Origin: Enterobacter ludwigii
GTDB taxonomy: Bacteria; Pseudomonadota; Gammaproteobacteria; Enterobacterales; Enterobacteriaceae
Length of the DNA stretch: 64,000 nucleotides
NCBI GenBank assembly: GCA_900068845.1
Contig: CEFQ01000008.1
Coordinates: 186,001-250,000 of the forward strand
Reading direction: 5' to 3'
In this document: positions 34,282 through 42,509 of the stretch, in pieces
Layout of the letters: each line of letters starts with the position of its first letter
How positions within the stretch are numbered: the stretch's first letter is position 1
The notes under the pieces: generated by a model
Told to the model about the DNA's origin: nothing
What the model saw: only the letters and a program-made list of their open reading frames with translations
Database searches by the model: none
Translations under genes and position numbers: made by a program

Positions 34282-34915
34282 ACGTTTATGGGTTGGGCTA
34301 CTGGATACGCTGCTGATGGTGGGGGTGTCGTCGCTGCTGGCGCTGGCGCTGGGATTGCCAATGGCCGTGATTTTGGTGGTGACTGGACGCGGCGATCTTT
34401 TCCCGAGCCCGCTGTTGAATCGCGTGCTCGGCTGGGTAGTGAACCTGTTCCGCTCGATTCCGTTTTTGATCCTGATGGTGGCGCTAATCCCCTTCACCCG
34501 CTGGATCGTCGGGACCACCTACGGCGTATGGGCGGCAGTGGTGCCGCTCACATTGGCAGCGACGCCATTCTTTGCGCGTATCGCCGAAGTGAGCCTGCGT
34601 GAAGTGGATAAAGGGCTGACCGAAGCGGCGCAGGCGATGGGATTCCATCGCTGGCATATTATCTGGCATGTGCTGCTGCCCGAAGCGCGGCCCGGCATCG
34701 TCAGCGGGTTTACCATTACGCTGGTGACGATGATTAACGCCTCGGCGATGGCGGGTGCCATTGGCGCGGGTGGGTTGGGGGATTTGGCGTATCGCTACGG
34801 TTATCAGCGCTTTGATATGCAGGTGATGCTGACGGTGATTGTGGTGCTGGTGGCGCTGGTGACGGTGCTGCAGTTCTTTGGCGACAGGTTGTCGCGTAGG
34901 CTAAATCACCGCTGA
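34265..34915 (+). CDS. MetI-like ABC transporter permease
   Basis: 216-residue permease with five helices, of normal MetI length. Blocks: LLDTLLMVGVSSLLALALGL, NLFRSIPFLILMVALIPFTR, the ATPase-coupling loop LTEAAQAMGFHRWHIIWHVL, and AMAGAIGAGGLGDLAYRYGY. With MetQ-like and MetN-like partners it forms a complete importer. Last gene of the sulfur operon, followed by two inverted palindromes. Confidence 0.93.
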   Translation: MSLAIERLWVGLLDTLLMVGVSSLLALALGLPMAVILVVTGRGDLFPSPLLNRVLGWVVNLFRSIPFLILMVALIPFTRWIVGTTYGVWAAVVPLTLAATPFFARIAEVSLREVDKGLTEAAQAMGFHRWHIIWHVLLPEARPGIVSGFTITLVTMINASAMAGAIGAGGLGDLAYRYGYQRFDMQVMLTVIVVLVALVTVLQFFGDRLSRRLNHR

Positions 34916-34922
34916 TAAAGTA

Positions 34923-34985
34923 AGCGCGATGAATCGCGCCGCTACAACCACGTGCACATGCCGTAGCGGCGCGATTCATCGCGCT
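34923..34985. repeat. Pair of inverted GTAGCGGCGCG-type repeats
   Basis: 34923-34945 and 34963-34985 are exact 23-bp inverted copies (AGCGCGATGAATCGCGCCGC and complement), separated by 17 bases. They lie between the convergent metI-like and LysR genes and can fold into a long hairpin that would stop transcription from both sides. Confidence 0.85.
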
Positions 34986-35001
34986 CTTTTGACCTTTATT
35001 C

Positions 35002-35904
35002 TTATCTGATCTGTAATCCTTCTAACGCTGCCAGTAGCGCATCCACTTTAGGTAGCAGCTGCTTGCGGCGTGGCCATATCAGCGTTAGGGCCAATCCGTC
35101 CGGCTGTTGCTCGGGCAGAATGATCTCCAGCTCGCCGCGTGCCAGCGGTTCACGCACCAGCCACGATGGCATCTGTGCCACACCCAATCCGCCACATACA
35201 GCCTGTACCTGCGCATCCACATCCCCCAGCGCCATTCGGTGCGGCAGGTTACGCCAGTGCGGATAGCCATCTTCCGTGGTGAACAGCCACGGCTTGGTGC
35301 TGCCATCGACGCGTTCGTACATGATCGCCTGATGTTGCAACAATTCGGCTTCGTTATTGGGCCGCCCCACGCGTGCCAGATAATCGGGTGACGCGCAAAA
35401 CACCATGCGTTCGCGTCCCATCTGGCGACAGCCAAGCGAGGCGGGCAGATCCGGCGATCCACCAATGCGCACCGCAACATCAATCCCTTCATCAAACAGA
35501 TCGATAAAGCGATCCGAGAAGGTCAGATTGAGCTCCACGTCCGGATGCTGCTGGCAAAACGGAATCAACAGCGGCATGACACCCAAGCGTCCGTAGGTAT
35601 TGGGCACCGCCAGTCGCAAACGCCCGGAGGGAATGGAGCGCTGCGCCGCCAGTACCGCTTCGGCTTCTGCCAGCTCCTCCATAATGCGTAAACAGGTTTG
35701 GTAATAGGCGTTACCGGCATCGGTGAGTTTCAGGCTGCGCGTGGTGCGCTCCAGCAGGCGCGAGCCGAGGCGGGTTTCCAGCCGTGTCACGCTTTTACTG
35801 ACTGCTGAACCGGTGAGATGCAGGCGTTCGGCGGCGGCGGCAAAGCTGCCACCCTCGACGCTGGCAACAAAGGGAACAATATCTTTCAGGCGCTGATCGT
35901 GCAT
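35002..35904 (-). CDS. LysR-family regulator divergent from the enone reductase gene
   Basis: 300-residue LysR regulator of the CrgA/YafC-like group. HTH: PFVASVEGGSFAAAAERLHL with SAVSKSVTRLETRLGSRLLE as recognition part. The effector domain begins near residue 90 (SGRLRLAVPNTYGRLGVMPL). It is divergent from the PRISE-type reductase with 100 bp between start codons, the classical LysR arrangement, so that gene is the probable target. A small palindrome GAATTAAATTC lies at 35954-35964 in the gap. Confidence 0.92.
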   Translation of the reverse strand: MHDQRLKDIVPFVASVEGGSFAAAAERLHLTGSAVSKSVTRLETRLGSRLLERTTRSLKLTDAGNAYYQTCLRIMEELAEAEAVLAAQRSIPSGRLRLAVPNTYGRLGVMPLLIPFCQQHPDVELNLTFSDRFIDLFDEGIDVAVRIGGSPDLPASLGCRQMGRERMVFCASPDYLARVGRPNNEAELLQHQAIMYERVDGSTKPWLFTTEDGYPHWRNLPHRMALGDVDAQVQAVCGGLGVAQMPSWLVREPLARGELEIILPEQQPDGLALTLIWPRRKQLLPKVDALLAALEGLQIR

Positions 35905-36004
35905 GTATTCGTGAACTCAGGTTGTGAATGCTGTGAATTAATGCCACAGATAGGAATTAAATTCTCTAGTAAACTTAGCGTTACTGTAACTGAGGAGAAT
36001 TAAA

Positions 36005-37072
36005 ATGCAAAAGCAGGCATTGATTGTAGGCATCAGCGGCGTGATTGGTCGTGCGCTGGCGGAAAAATTACAGCGCGAAGGCTGGCAGGTAACGGGTTTA
36101 TCGCGCGGGCGTGGCGCGGTGCCGGAAGGCTGCCGCAGTCTGACGGCCGATCTGACTGATGCAGACGCGGTACATGCCGCACTGGCGCAGGAGAAACCAG
36201 ATGCACTGTTCTTTAGCGTTTGGTCTCGCCAGGAAAACGAAAAAGAGAATATCCGCGTCAATGGCGCGATGGTGCGCAACGTCATTGAAGGCTTGGGCGA
36301 GCGCCTGAACGGCGCGCATGTGGCGCTGGTGACCGGCTTGAAACACTACCTCGGTCCGTTTGAAGCCTACGGTAAAGGCGCGGTGCCGGTAACACCCTTC
36401 CGGGAAGAGCAGGGCCGCCAGCCAGTTGATAACTTCTATTACGCTCAGGAAGATGAAGTATTTGCTGGCGCGGAGAAATATGGCTATCGCTGGAGCGTGC
36501 ATCGTCCGCACTCTATCGTTGGCTTTGCGCTGGGTAACGCAATGAATATGGGCCAGACGCTGGCGGTATACGCCACGCTGTGCCGTGAGCAAGGTTTGCC
36601 GTTCATTTTCCCGGGGTCGCCAGAACAGTGGAACGGCGTTTCCGATGTCACCGATGCTGGTTTGCTGGCGGAACAGTTACTGTGGGCCGCGACCGCGGCA
36701 GAAGCGGCCAATCAGGACTTCAACGCGGTGAACGGCGATGTCTTCCGCTGGAACTGGTTGTGGCCACGTCTGGCTGCGTACTTCGGTGTGGAAGCGGCAG
36801 CGTATCCGGCGCAGATGATGCCGCTGGAAGGACGCATGCAGGATGCACCGGCAGCATGGCGTGAAGTGGCGGAACGTTATCAGCTGCGAGAGGCGGATAT
36901 CACCAAACTGGCGTCGTGGTGGCATACCGACGCGGATTTGGGCCGCCCAATGGAAGCGTTTACCGACATGAGCAAGAGCCGCAAAGCGGGCTTCACCGGC
37001 TATCGTTCCACGCTGGATTCATTTACCCAGCTGTTTGATCGCCTGAAAGCGGAGAAGGTAATTCCGCAGTAA
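36005..37072 (+). CDS. PRISE-type SDR enone reductase (progesterone 5-beta-reductase/iridoid synthase-like)
   Basis: 355-residue short-chain dehydrogenase/reductase. The cofactor motif is GISGVIGRALA (about residues 9-19), and NADPH is likely from the SRGRG segment after strand 2. The catalytic pair matches the PRISE group: Lys113 in TGLKHYLGPFEAYGKG and Tyr145/146 in DNFYYAQED. Plant PRISE enzymes reduce activated C=C bonds of enones and make iridoids; bacterial homologues probably reduce reactive or plant-derived enones. GAGGAG precedes the ATG. A clear terminator follows at 37088. Confidence 0.88.
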   Translation: MQKQALIVGISGVIGRALAEKLQREGWQVTGLSRGRGAVPEGCRSLTADLTDADAVHAALAQEKPDALFFSVWSRQENEKENIRVNGAMVRNVIEGLGERLNGAHVALVTGLKHYLGPFEAYGKGAVPVTPFREEQGRQPVDNFYYAQEDEVFAGAEKYGYRWSVHRPHSIVGFALGNAMNMGQTLAVYATLCREQGLPFIFPGSPEQWNGVSDVTDAGLLAEQLLWAATAAEAANQDFNAVNGDVFRWNWLWPRLAAYFGVEAAAYPAQMMPLEGRMQDAPAAWREVAERYQLREADITKLASWWHTDADLGRPMEAFTDMSKSRKAGFTGYRSTLDSFTQLFDRLKAEKVIPQ

Positions 37073-37087
37073 GGCTGCATGAATGAA

Positions 37088-37118
37088 AAAGGGCGGCTCG
37101 TCAGGGCCGCCCTTTCTT
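37088..37118 (+). terminator. Rho-independent terminator after the enone reductase gene
   Basis: Perfect stem AAAGGGCGGC / GCCGCCCTTT with an 8-nt loop (37098-37105), then CTT. The A-run before the stem also allows activity in the other direction, for the DUF1471 gene at 37463. Confidence 0.9.
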
Positions 37119-37193
37119 CACTCTTTATGGCAACGTAATAAGTCAGATTAAATGTTTATAAATTGAAATAATGATGTTTAAGCAGAATGGCAA

Positions 37194-37463
37194 TTACTTT
37201 TTCTTATAGACGATTGCAGTACCATATATCTTGTTGTTGGTGTTCGCTGAGGTCACAATATAAATATCGCCGCCTTTTTCATCGGCCAGTTTTGACAACT
37301 CTTCTTTGGCCGAGGCGGCATCCGTTTCGCCAGAAGTCGAAATGTTACCTACCTCAACGTATTGATCTTTTACCTTTTCAAACTCAACTTTTGTCATCAG
37401 TTCTGCAGCAACAGAACTGAAGGATATAGCGCTTGCTAATAATACAAAAATTAACTTTTTCAT
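37194..37463 (-). CDS. DUF1471 (BhsA/McbA/YdgH-type) periplasmic protein
   Basis: 89-residue exported protein with a Sec signal peptide (KLIFVLLASAISFSSVAAEL) and the DUF1471 domain ending DIYIVTSANTNNKIYGTAIV. E. coli members (BhsA, McbA, YhcN and others) respond to stress and affect biofilm and envelope permeability. Length is normal. Two shorter relatives lie at 53768 and 54179. It stands alone; the AT-rich stretch upstream to 37600 should hold its promoter. Confidence 0.9.
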   Translation of the reverse strand: MKKLIFVLLASAISFSSVAAELMTKVEFEKVKDQYVEVGNISTSGETDAASAKEELSKLADEKGGDIYIVTSANTNNKIYGTAIVYKKK

Positions 37464-37605
37464 ACATATCCTTAGATGAGGTAAATGATGGGGGCTAATT
37501 TAACGTTGCTATTATTCTATAGTTTACAAATGTGACCTTTACAATGTGACTGCGCTGATTTTTTACTTTTTGCTTCATGTGCGTCACCGTACAACAATTA
37601 ATACT

Positions 37606-38235
37606 TTAGGTTAACGTAACCCAACGTTTTCCAACCAGCACGGTCATCGCCACAATCGTGACTATCGCCGCCAGATGCATAATGAAATCCAGTGGATGCA
37701 GGTGCACCGGATGGCAAAATGCCAATAGCGCAACCGCCATGCAGGAAACACCCAAGCCTGCCATGGCTAAGCTGCGCACCGGATATAGCGCTCGCGTGCG
37801 GCGCAGGCTAACGATCATCAGCACCATCATCGGTGTGCTGACCACCAGCAGGAAAGTAAAGCAGCGTGTGCTGTCGTTGTCATGCACCAACGGCACTTCG
37901 CCGGGAATCTGGCTGATGCTCATGCCGAGCCACAGCAAACCGATCGGCAGCAGCGCTTTCCAGCTGATACTGCGGCGTCCGGCGATGCTCATATTAAATG
38001 CGCTGCGGATCGCCAGCGTGCCGAGTACAAAGGCCAGCACCAGCTGCAGAATCGCCTGCAGCGCACCGGGCTGCGTCCAGTCGGTGAAACTGCGCTGCAC
38101 CAGGAAGCTGGCAGCAATGCCGCAGGGTAAAGCCAGCAACAGCCAGGCGCAGACGCGCCAGCGGGTGGATCGCAGCGGTTTTACCGGCCGCATCTCGCGA
38201 CCGAGTTTTTCAATTAACAGGTTATGATCGGTCAT
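37606..38235 (-). CDS. NrsF-family (DUF1109) membrane anti-sigma factor
   Basis: 209-residue integral membrane protein with six helices, matching the NrsF/DUF1109 family of anti-ECF-sigma factors. The N-terminal cytoplasmic segment (MTDHNLLIEKLGREMRPVKP) binds sigma, and cysteines in or near helices may sense redox state (LLALPCGIAA, TRCFTFLL, CMAVALLAFCHP). It starts inside the end of the sigma gene (14-bp overlap) with GGAG upstream. In Caulobacter an NrsF protein holds SigF, which responds to heavy metal and oxidative stress. A start 12 bp upstream is possible. Confidence 0.87.
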   Translation of the reverse strand: MTDHNLLIEKLGREMRPVKPLRSTRWRVCAWLLLALPCGIAASFLVQRSFTDWTQPGALQAILQLVLAFVLGTLAIRSAFNMSIAGRRSISWKALLPIGLLWLGMSISQIPGEVPLVHDNDSTRCFTFLLVVSTPMMVLMIVSLRRTRALYPVRSLAMAGLGVSCMAVALLAFCHPVHLHPLDFIMHLAAIVTIVAMTVLVGKRWVTLT

Positions 38236-38779
38236 GATTGGCTCCAAAGCGGCGCAAATTGGTTAATGCGCGGTGCAGCAGTGATTTCACCGCTGCGACA
38301 CTGAGATGGTTATGCGCGGCCGCTTCCGTCAGGCTCATTTCGCGTAGATGCACATGTTCGACAATTTCGCGCTGACGCGAAGGCAGCTGGCGCAGATAAC
38401 CGGCCAGCTCTTCCTGCGTGTCCTGCTGCAGTGCGTCCGACGCACTTGCCGCTTCCGGCACCCATTCGTCGTTGACTTCCCACTGCTGATGGCGACCCCG
38501 TCTCCGCAGGGCATCGATAGCGCGCGCCGAGATGATCGCCATCAGCCAGGGTAAAAAAGGGTAGGCAGGATCATAGGTGTGACGCACCCGATGTACCGTC
38601 ATTAGCACATCCTGAATCACATCTTCTACCAGTGCATCGTCAGCGATCTGTTTGCGCGTTTGCGAACGAATCACCGGCACCAGCGCTTTCAGCAGTCGGG
38701 TATAGGCGAGCTGATCGCCCGCCTGTGCCTGTTCCATTAGCGCGGGCCAACTTTCGCGCGCGCTATCGCTTGTGTGCAT
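38222..38779 (-). CDS. ECF RNA polymerase sigma factor
   Basis: 185-residue sigma-70-family ECF factor. Region 2 contains LVEDVIQDVLMTVHRVRHTY and YPFLPWLMAIISARAIDALR; region 4 contains LPSRQREIVEHVHLREMSLT and SVAAVKSLLHRALTNLRRF. Being paired with an NrsF-type anti-sigma and following the DsbD-like and peroxiredoxin genes on the same strand, it most likely drives an envelope oxidative-stress response that includes its own operon. I could not find a repeated ECF promoter motif upstream of 40611 by eye. Confidence 0.92.
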   Translation of the reverse strand: MHTSDSARESWPALMEQAQAGDQLAYTRLLKALVPVIRSQTRKQIADDALVEDVIQDVLMTVHRVRHTYDPAYPFLPWLMAIISARAIDALRRRGRHQQWEVNDEWVPEAASASDALQQDTQEELAGYLRQLPSRQREIVEHVHLREMSLTEAAAHNHLSVAAVKSLLHRALTNLRRFGANHDRS

Positions 38780-38796
38780 AATCCGCCTTGTTGTTG

Positions 38797-40029
38797 TTAC
38801 GCCTTCTTGCCCGCCGCCTGATTAAGTGCATTCACCACAATGCTCGGTGTTAGCACCTGCGGCAGCACTTTCGGCGGTCCACCATCGGCGGGGTACACCA
38901 GATACATCGGTAATCCGCCCTGACCGAATTCACTCATCGTGTCATCGACGTCCGGGTTAAATTTAGTGGAATCTGCCACCATGTACAGCGTACCGGTTTT
39001 GGTTATGGCATCTTTCACGGCTTGGGTGGAGAGCGAGGTTTTCTCATTCACCTGGCAGGTGATGCACCACGAGGCGGTGAAATCGACAAAAATCGCTTTA
39101 CCATGCCCGCGCTGCGCTTCAACCGCCTGTGGCGTCCATTTGGCTTTAGTGACCTCCGCCGTCAGCTGATCGCCCGCCAGGCCTGCGCCGGGTTTGATCA
39201 GGCTCGGAAGCGGGGCGATTACCGCCACAATCAGTACCGCCGTGACGGCAAACAGTACCTTATGACTTTTACCCGCAAAGTGGCGATGCTGCGCCATACC
39301 GTATAGCCAGCCCGCAAAAGCCACAATCACCGATGCCGCCAGCAAGGTGGCCAGCGCCGCGCTTCCCGCTTGCTGTGCAAGCACCCAGACCAGCCAGGCA
39401 TACGCGCCAAACATCGGGAACGCCAGGCCGCGTTTTAACACATCCATCCATGCGCCGGGACGCGGCAGGAACTTAGCCAGCGCCGGGAACAGCGATACCA
39501 GCGTGAATGGCGCGGCGAAGCCGAGCGCCAGCGCGAAGAAGATCACCAACGCAACGGCAGGCGGTTGTACCAATGCATAGCCGATGGCGCTGGCCATAAA
39601 GGGTGCCGCACAAGGCGTTGCGACGATGATCGCCAATGCACCGGTTAACGCCGAGCGGGTAAAGGCACCGCGGTCGACATCAACCGAGCCGACGCGTTGT
39701 ACTGACAAGCCAACTTCAAATACCCCGAGCAAATTGAGCGCGGCGGCGAGGATGACCAGTGACAGCAGCGCGATCACCAGCGGCGATTGCAGTTGGAAGC
39801 CCCAGCCCACTGCGGCGCCACCGGCGCGCGCCGCCAGCAAGATGCCCGCCAGCGCCATCATGGTCACCACAACGCCAAGTAAAAAGCCTAACCCTTCACG
39901 ACGCGCGCTGGCGGCATTATCGGTATGGCGTAACAGTCCGAGCGCTTTCAGCGAGATCACCGGAAATACGCAGGGCATTAAATTCAGAATGATGCCGCCG
40001 ATGAAGGCGGCCAGCATGGCGGTTAACAT
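38797..40029 (-). CDS. DsbD/ScsB-like transmembrane thiol electron carrier with C-terminal thioredoxin domain
   Basis: 410-residue inner-membrane protein. The eight-helix DsbD beta domain carries the paired transmembrane cysteines Cys20 (NLMPCVFP) and Cys140 (IVATPCAAPFM). A periplasmic thioredoxin-like gamma domain follows, with the CxxC at Cys322/Cys325 (TASWCITCQVNE). The N-terminal alpha domain of DsbD is absent, so the final acceptor is a separate protein, most simply the periplasmic peroxiredoxin encoded upstream. Electrons would come from cytosolic thioredoxin. The start lacks a signal peptide but begins in helix 1, as expected. 18 bp before the sigma gene. Confidence 0.9.
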   Translation of the reverse strand: MLTAMLAAFIGGIILNLMPCVFPVISLKALGLLRHTDNAASARREGLGFLLGVVVTMMALAGILLAARAGGAAVGWGFQLQSPLVIALLSLVILAAALNLLGVFEVGLSVQRVGSVDVDRGAFTRSALTGALAIIVATPCAAPFMASAIGYALVQPPAVALVIFFALALGFAAPFTLVSLFPALAKFLPRPGAWMDVLKRGLAFPMFGAYAWLVWVLAQQAGSAALATLLAASVIVAFAGWLYGMAQHRHFAGKSHKVLFAVTAVLIVAVIAPLPSLIKPGAGLAGDQLTAEVTKAKWTPQAVEAQRGHGKAIFVDFTASWCITCQVNEKTSLSTQAVKDAITKTGTLYMVADSTKFNPDVDDTMSEFGQGGLPMYLVYPADGGPPKVLPQVLTPSIVVNALNQAAGKKA

Positions 40030-40044
40030 CGCTGGCCTCTTTGC

Positions 40045-40611
40045 TTAGTGAGTTTGTGGGTGAGATGCGTCGTACTGCTTAACGGCGGCCAGCGCTTTAT
40101 CAATATGCGTTTCTGGGTTTCTGTCAGTGTAACTCAGCAGAATATTGCCATCAGGCGCGATCACGTAGGAGGTACGATCGGACAGGGTTTTGCCTTTCAT
40201 CTGCATAGTGGTTTGATACTGCGCCGCCACTTTTGCACCTGGATCGGCGGCGACAGTAAATTTATCGCGGCACTCCAGTTTAGAAAAATCGCTGACCTGA
40301 TCGGTATTGCCTGCGGTCACGCCCACCACCGTGGCACCCATTTTGCTGAAGCTGTCAGTGGCTTCAGCAAAATCATGCGCTTCAATAGTACAACCTGCGC
40401 TAAACGCTGCCGGGAAGAAATAGAGCACCACCGGGCCTTTCTGCAGCGCTTTTTGCAGCGAGAAGGTCAAGGGCTTACCGGCTAACGCGCCTTGCAGTTC
40501 AAAGTTCGGTGCTTTCGCGCCAACCGGCAGTGCGGCACCGGCGTTGAATGCGGAAAGACCCAGCGCTGCTGTCATGGTCAGGGTACAAACGAGGGATTTG
40601 ATGCGTTTCAT
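40045..40611 (-). CDS. Periplasmic peroxiredoxin (BCP/PprX-like)
   Basis: 188-residue thiol peroxidase with a Sec signal peptide (LTMTAALGLSAFNAGA). The thioredoxin fold has the peroxidatic Cys74 in FFPAAFSAGCTIEAHDF. A further cysteine is in SKLECRDKF (about 109) and may be the resolving residue. It reduces peroxides in the periplasm and needs electrons from the membrane, which the DsbD-like neighbour 15 bp downstream can supply. AGGAG precedes the ATG at 40611; a longer in-frame start exists but would bury the signal peptide. First gene of the four-gene redox operon. Confidence 0.9.
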   Translation of the reverse strand: MKRIKSLVCTLTMTAALGLSAFNAGAALPVGAKAPNFELQGALAGKPLTFSLQKALQKGPVVLYFFPAAFSAGCTIEAHDFAEATDSFSKMGATVVGVTAGNTDQVSDFSKLECRDKFTVAADPGAKVAAQYQTTMQMKGKTLSDRTSYVIAPDGNILLSYTDRNPETHIDKALAAVKQYDASHPQTH

Positions 40612-40703
40612 TCTCTGCTCCTGCGATGTATAGAAATGCCGAATTGGATAACTCATTAGTTCAGTTCGCTGGGGCCGGGAGGAAAGTTTCGGTCGGGGGA
40701 AAA

Positions 40704-42014
40704 TTATTTTTGCAGACGCGCTAACATCCGCAAGCTGTTGTCAAAAAGGGAGTCAACAATACGCTGCGTAAAATCCGTGGGTAATGTTCGGGTCACTTGC
40801 TCCATCGCGACGGCCATTTCTGCAATAAAGAAATCAATGATCTCAATCATCTGATTCTGGTCAAAATTAACCTGCTTAGCGGTGGCTAAAAAATGGCGCG
40901 GGAAAATTTTATCGACCTCATTTTTTCTGCCTTTGCTGGCTTTCAAACTCATTGCCAGTTTCAAATCGCGGATATTGAGTCCGTTTCCGCCCATCGATGT
41001 GAAGACAGAAATGATGTCGTAGAAAGGCGTCAGACGATAACTTCCGCCGCGCTCGATAAAGACAGAGAAATTTTTGGCATGACCATCCGTTGCGCCGATC
41101 AGCCACTGGAATACCTGGAATTTCATAAAGGAATAACGATCTTCTAATGCGTTACTGGATCCCATCAGGAACTGCATGATGTCGGCGATGCCGGGTCCAC
41201 CGTCAGATTCATATTTCAGCGCTGACGGTAAGCCGAATGCCTGACACATGTCTTCCTGGGGTAAGCGCAGCAATTGTGTCTGCTGGTGGTTCCAGCGCCG
41301 ATCAAAGCGTTGCACGGCCAACGCCTTCATCTTGCCAGCGTAAATGATGCTGGCGTCAGGCACAGCAAATCCCAATGCTCGCGCCAGTGCCAGGCAAAGG
41401 TACTCATTTTCGACGCTTTCACGCATATCCAATGTGGCAAAAGGTTGCTTAATCTCACCGATGGGCAATTTGATGATGTGCGATGTGGGCGTGGCGCCAT
41501 GTGGAATGGCCCAGCCTTCCCCCATTGCCAACAAGGCTGTTTTTTCCTGAGCACCCGCTACCGAGATGCGGAAATCGTGTTCTTCACTGATCATGCCCAA
41601 TGGAATATCCGCTTGATAAGCCGATAGGACACGTTCCAGCTTATGTTCATCCAGCCGTTCGGCGTTCAGGCTTAAATCAGCGGGTGTACTTTGCGGTGGC
41701 AGTAGCATCACGGCACCGACGCTGTCTTTGCCAATTTCGCTCAGCAAATCGAACGGCTGACGTGATTTTGCGCGATAACGCGCGACGATGCGATCGCGTA
41801 CCAGCGGGCTGTCAGGCAGTAAATTATCAAAATAATTGAGTACTGCGGCGGATGAAATCACAGGCAACTGTAACGGCAGTGACAGCGATAGCGGCCTGGC
41901 GAGTCGATTGCTCAACCAACCTGGATGGTATTGGAAAGTATGCGCCCCATTGGTGTTGCGCGTCAGGATGCCTACGCGTTCGCCGTTCATCCACGCGATC
42001 AATTCCTGTTTCAC
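40704..42014 (-). CDS. hipA: HipA-type serine/threonine kinase toxin
   Basis: 436-residue HipA kinase. Key positions match E. coli HipA with an offset of one: the autophosphorylated Ser151 before the P-loop (RISVAGAQEKTALL), the catalytic Asp310 in GATDGHAKNF, and the metal-binding Asp333 in LTPFYDIIS. E. coli HipA phosphorylates glutamyl-tRNA synthetase and causes persistence. The protein is full-length and all key residues are intact, so it is likely active. Its start overlaps the hipB stop by 4 bp. Confidence 0.93.
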   Translation of the reverse strand: MKQELIAWMNGERVGILTRNTNGAHTFQYHPGWLSNRLARPLSLSLPLQLPVISSAAVLNYFDNLLPDSPLVRDRIVARYRAKSRQPFDLLSEIGKDSVGAVMLLPPQSTPADLSLNAERLDEHKLERVLSAYQADIPLGMISEEHDFRISVAGAQEKTALLAMGEGWAIPHGATPTSHIIKLPIGEIKQPFATLDMRESVENEYLCLALARALGFAVPDASIIYAGKMKALAVQRFDRRWNHQQTQLLRLPQEDMCQAFGLPSALKYESDGGPGIADIMQFLMGSSNALEDRYSFMKFQVFQWLIGATDGHAKNFSVFIERGGSYRLTPFYDIISVFTSMGGNGLNIRDLKLAMSLKASKGRKNEVDKIFPRHFLATAKQVNFDQNQMIEIIDFFIAEMAVAMEQVTRTLPTDFTQRIVDSLFDNSLRMLARLQK

Positions 42015-42250
42015 CAGTCATTCTCCTGACCCGTTATGGCGGCGTCTTTTTCCTGGACGTTCATGTGTAGATCAAGCGACTGCAAGATTTTGAACAAAGT
42101 CGCGAGCGTGGTGAGGTCGGGATTGTTTTCAAAGTGAGAAATGGTGGATTGTTTCAGGCCAACTTTTTGCGCCAGCTCGCTTTGCGTCCAATGATTTTGT
42201 TGGCGAATGAGTTTGAGGTGATTAGCCAGTTGGCGCGGACTGTAAATCAT
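42011..42250 (-). CDS. hipB: HipB antitoxin and autorepressor
   Basis: 79-residue Xre-family HTH protein: SPRQLANHLKLIRQQNHWTQ, then ELAQKVGLKQSTISHFENN. The C-terminal tail ends in Trp (ITGQENDW), as in E. coli HipB, where the tail Trp docks on HipA. I chose the ATG at 42250 with AGGA upstream. Three perfect TATCC-N8-GGATA sites lie 66 to 139 bp upstream, supporting autoregulation with HipA. Confidence 0.92.
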   Translation of the reverse strand: MIYSPRQLANHLKLIRQQNHWTQSELAQKVGLKQSTISHFENNPDLTTLATLFKILQSLDLHMNVQEKDAAITGQENDW

Positions 42251-42315
42251 GGCGGATCCTCTTGTCACCAGCGCTTTTATGCTGAAATTAACCCACAGGT
42301 AGATAATGGGCAACT

Positions 42316-42389
42316 TATCCCTTGAAGGGGATAATGTCAACTTTATCCCTTGTGGGGGATAATGACAGGATTATCCCCTGTTAAGGATA
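42316..42389. promoter_or_regulatory. Three hipB operators (TATCC-N8-GGATA) at 28-bp intervals
   Basis: 42316-42333, 42344-42361 and 42372-42389 each read TATCC, eight bases, GGATA, the exact operator rule known for E. coli HipB. Start-to-start distance is 28 bp in both cases. They lie upstream of hipB and probably overlap its promoter. Confidence 0.92.
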
Positions 42390-42509
42390 AATTTGATTTT
42401 TAGCGAGACGCACCAGAGGGATAATGCTGCACACTTAGGCAATAAAATGCGTATCTATCCAGGTGCGCATGAATGCGCACCCTACGAAAACCCAGCGAAT
42501 TAAACGCAA

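Noticed and set aside
40612..40690. ECF promoter upstream of the peroxiredoxin gene
   Set aside because: I looked for a -35/-10 pair shared with other ECF operons in the window and found none convincing.
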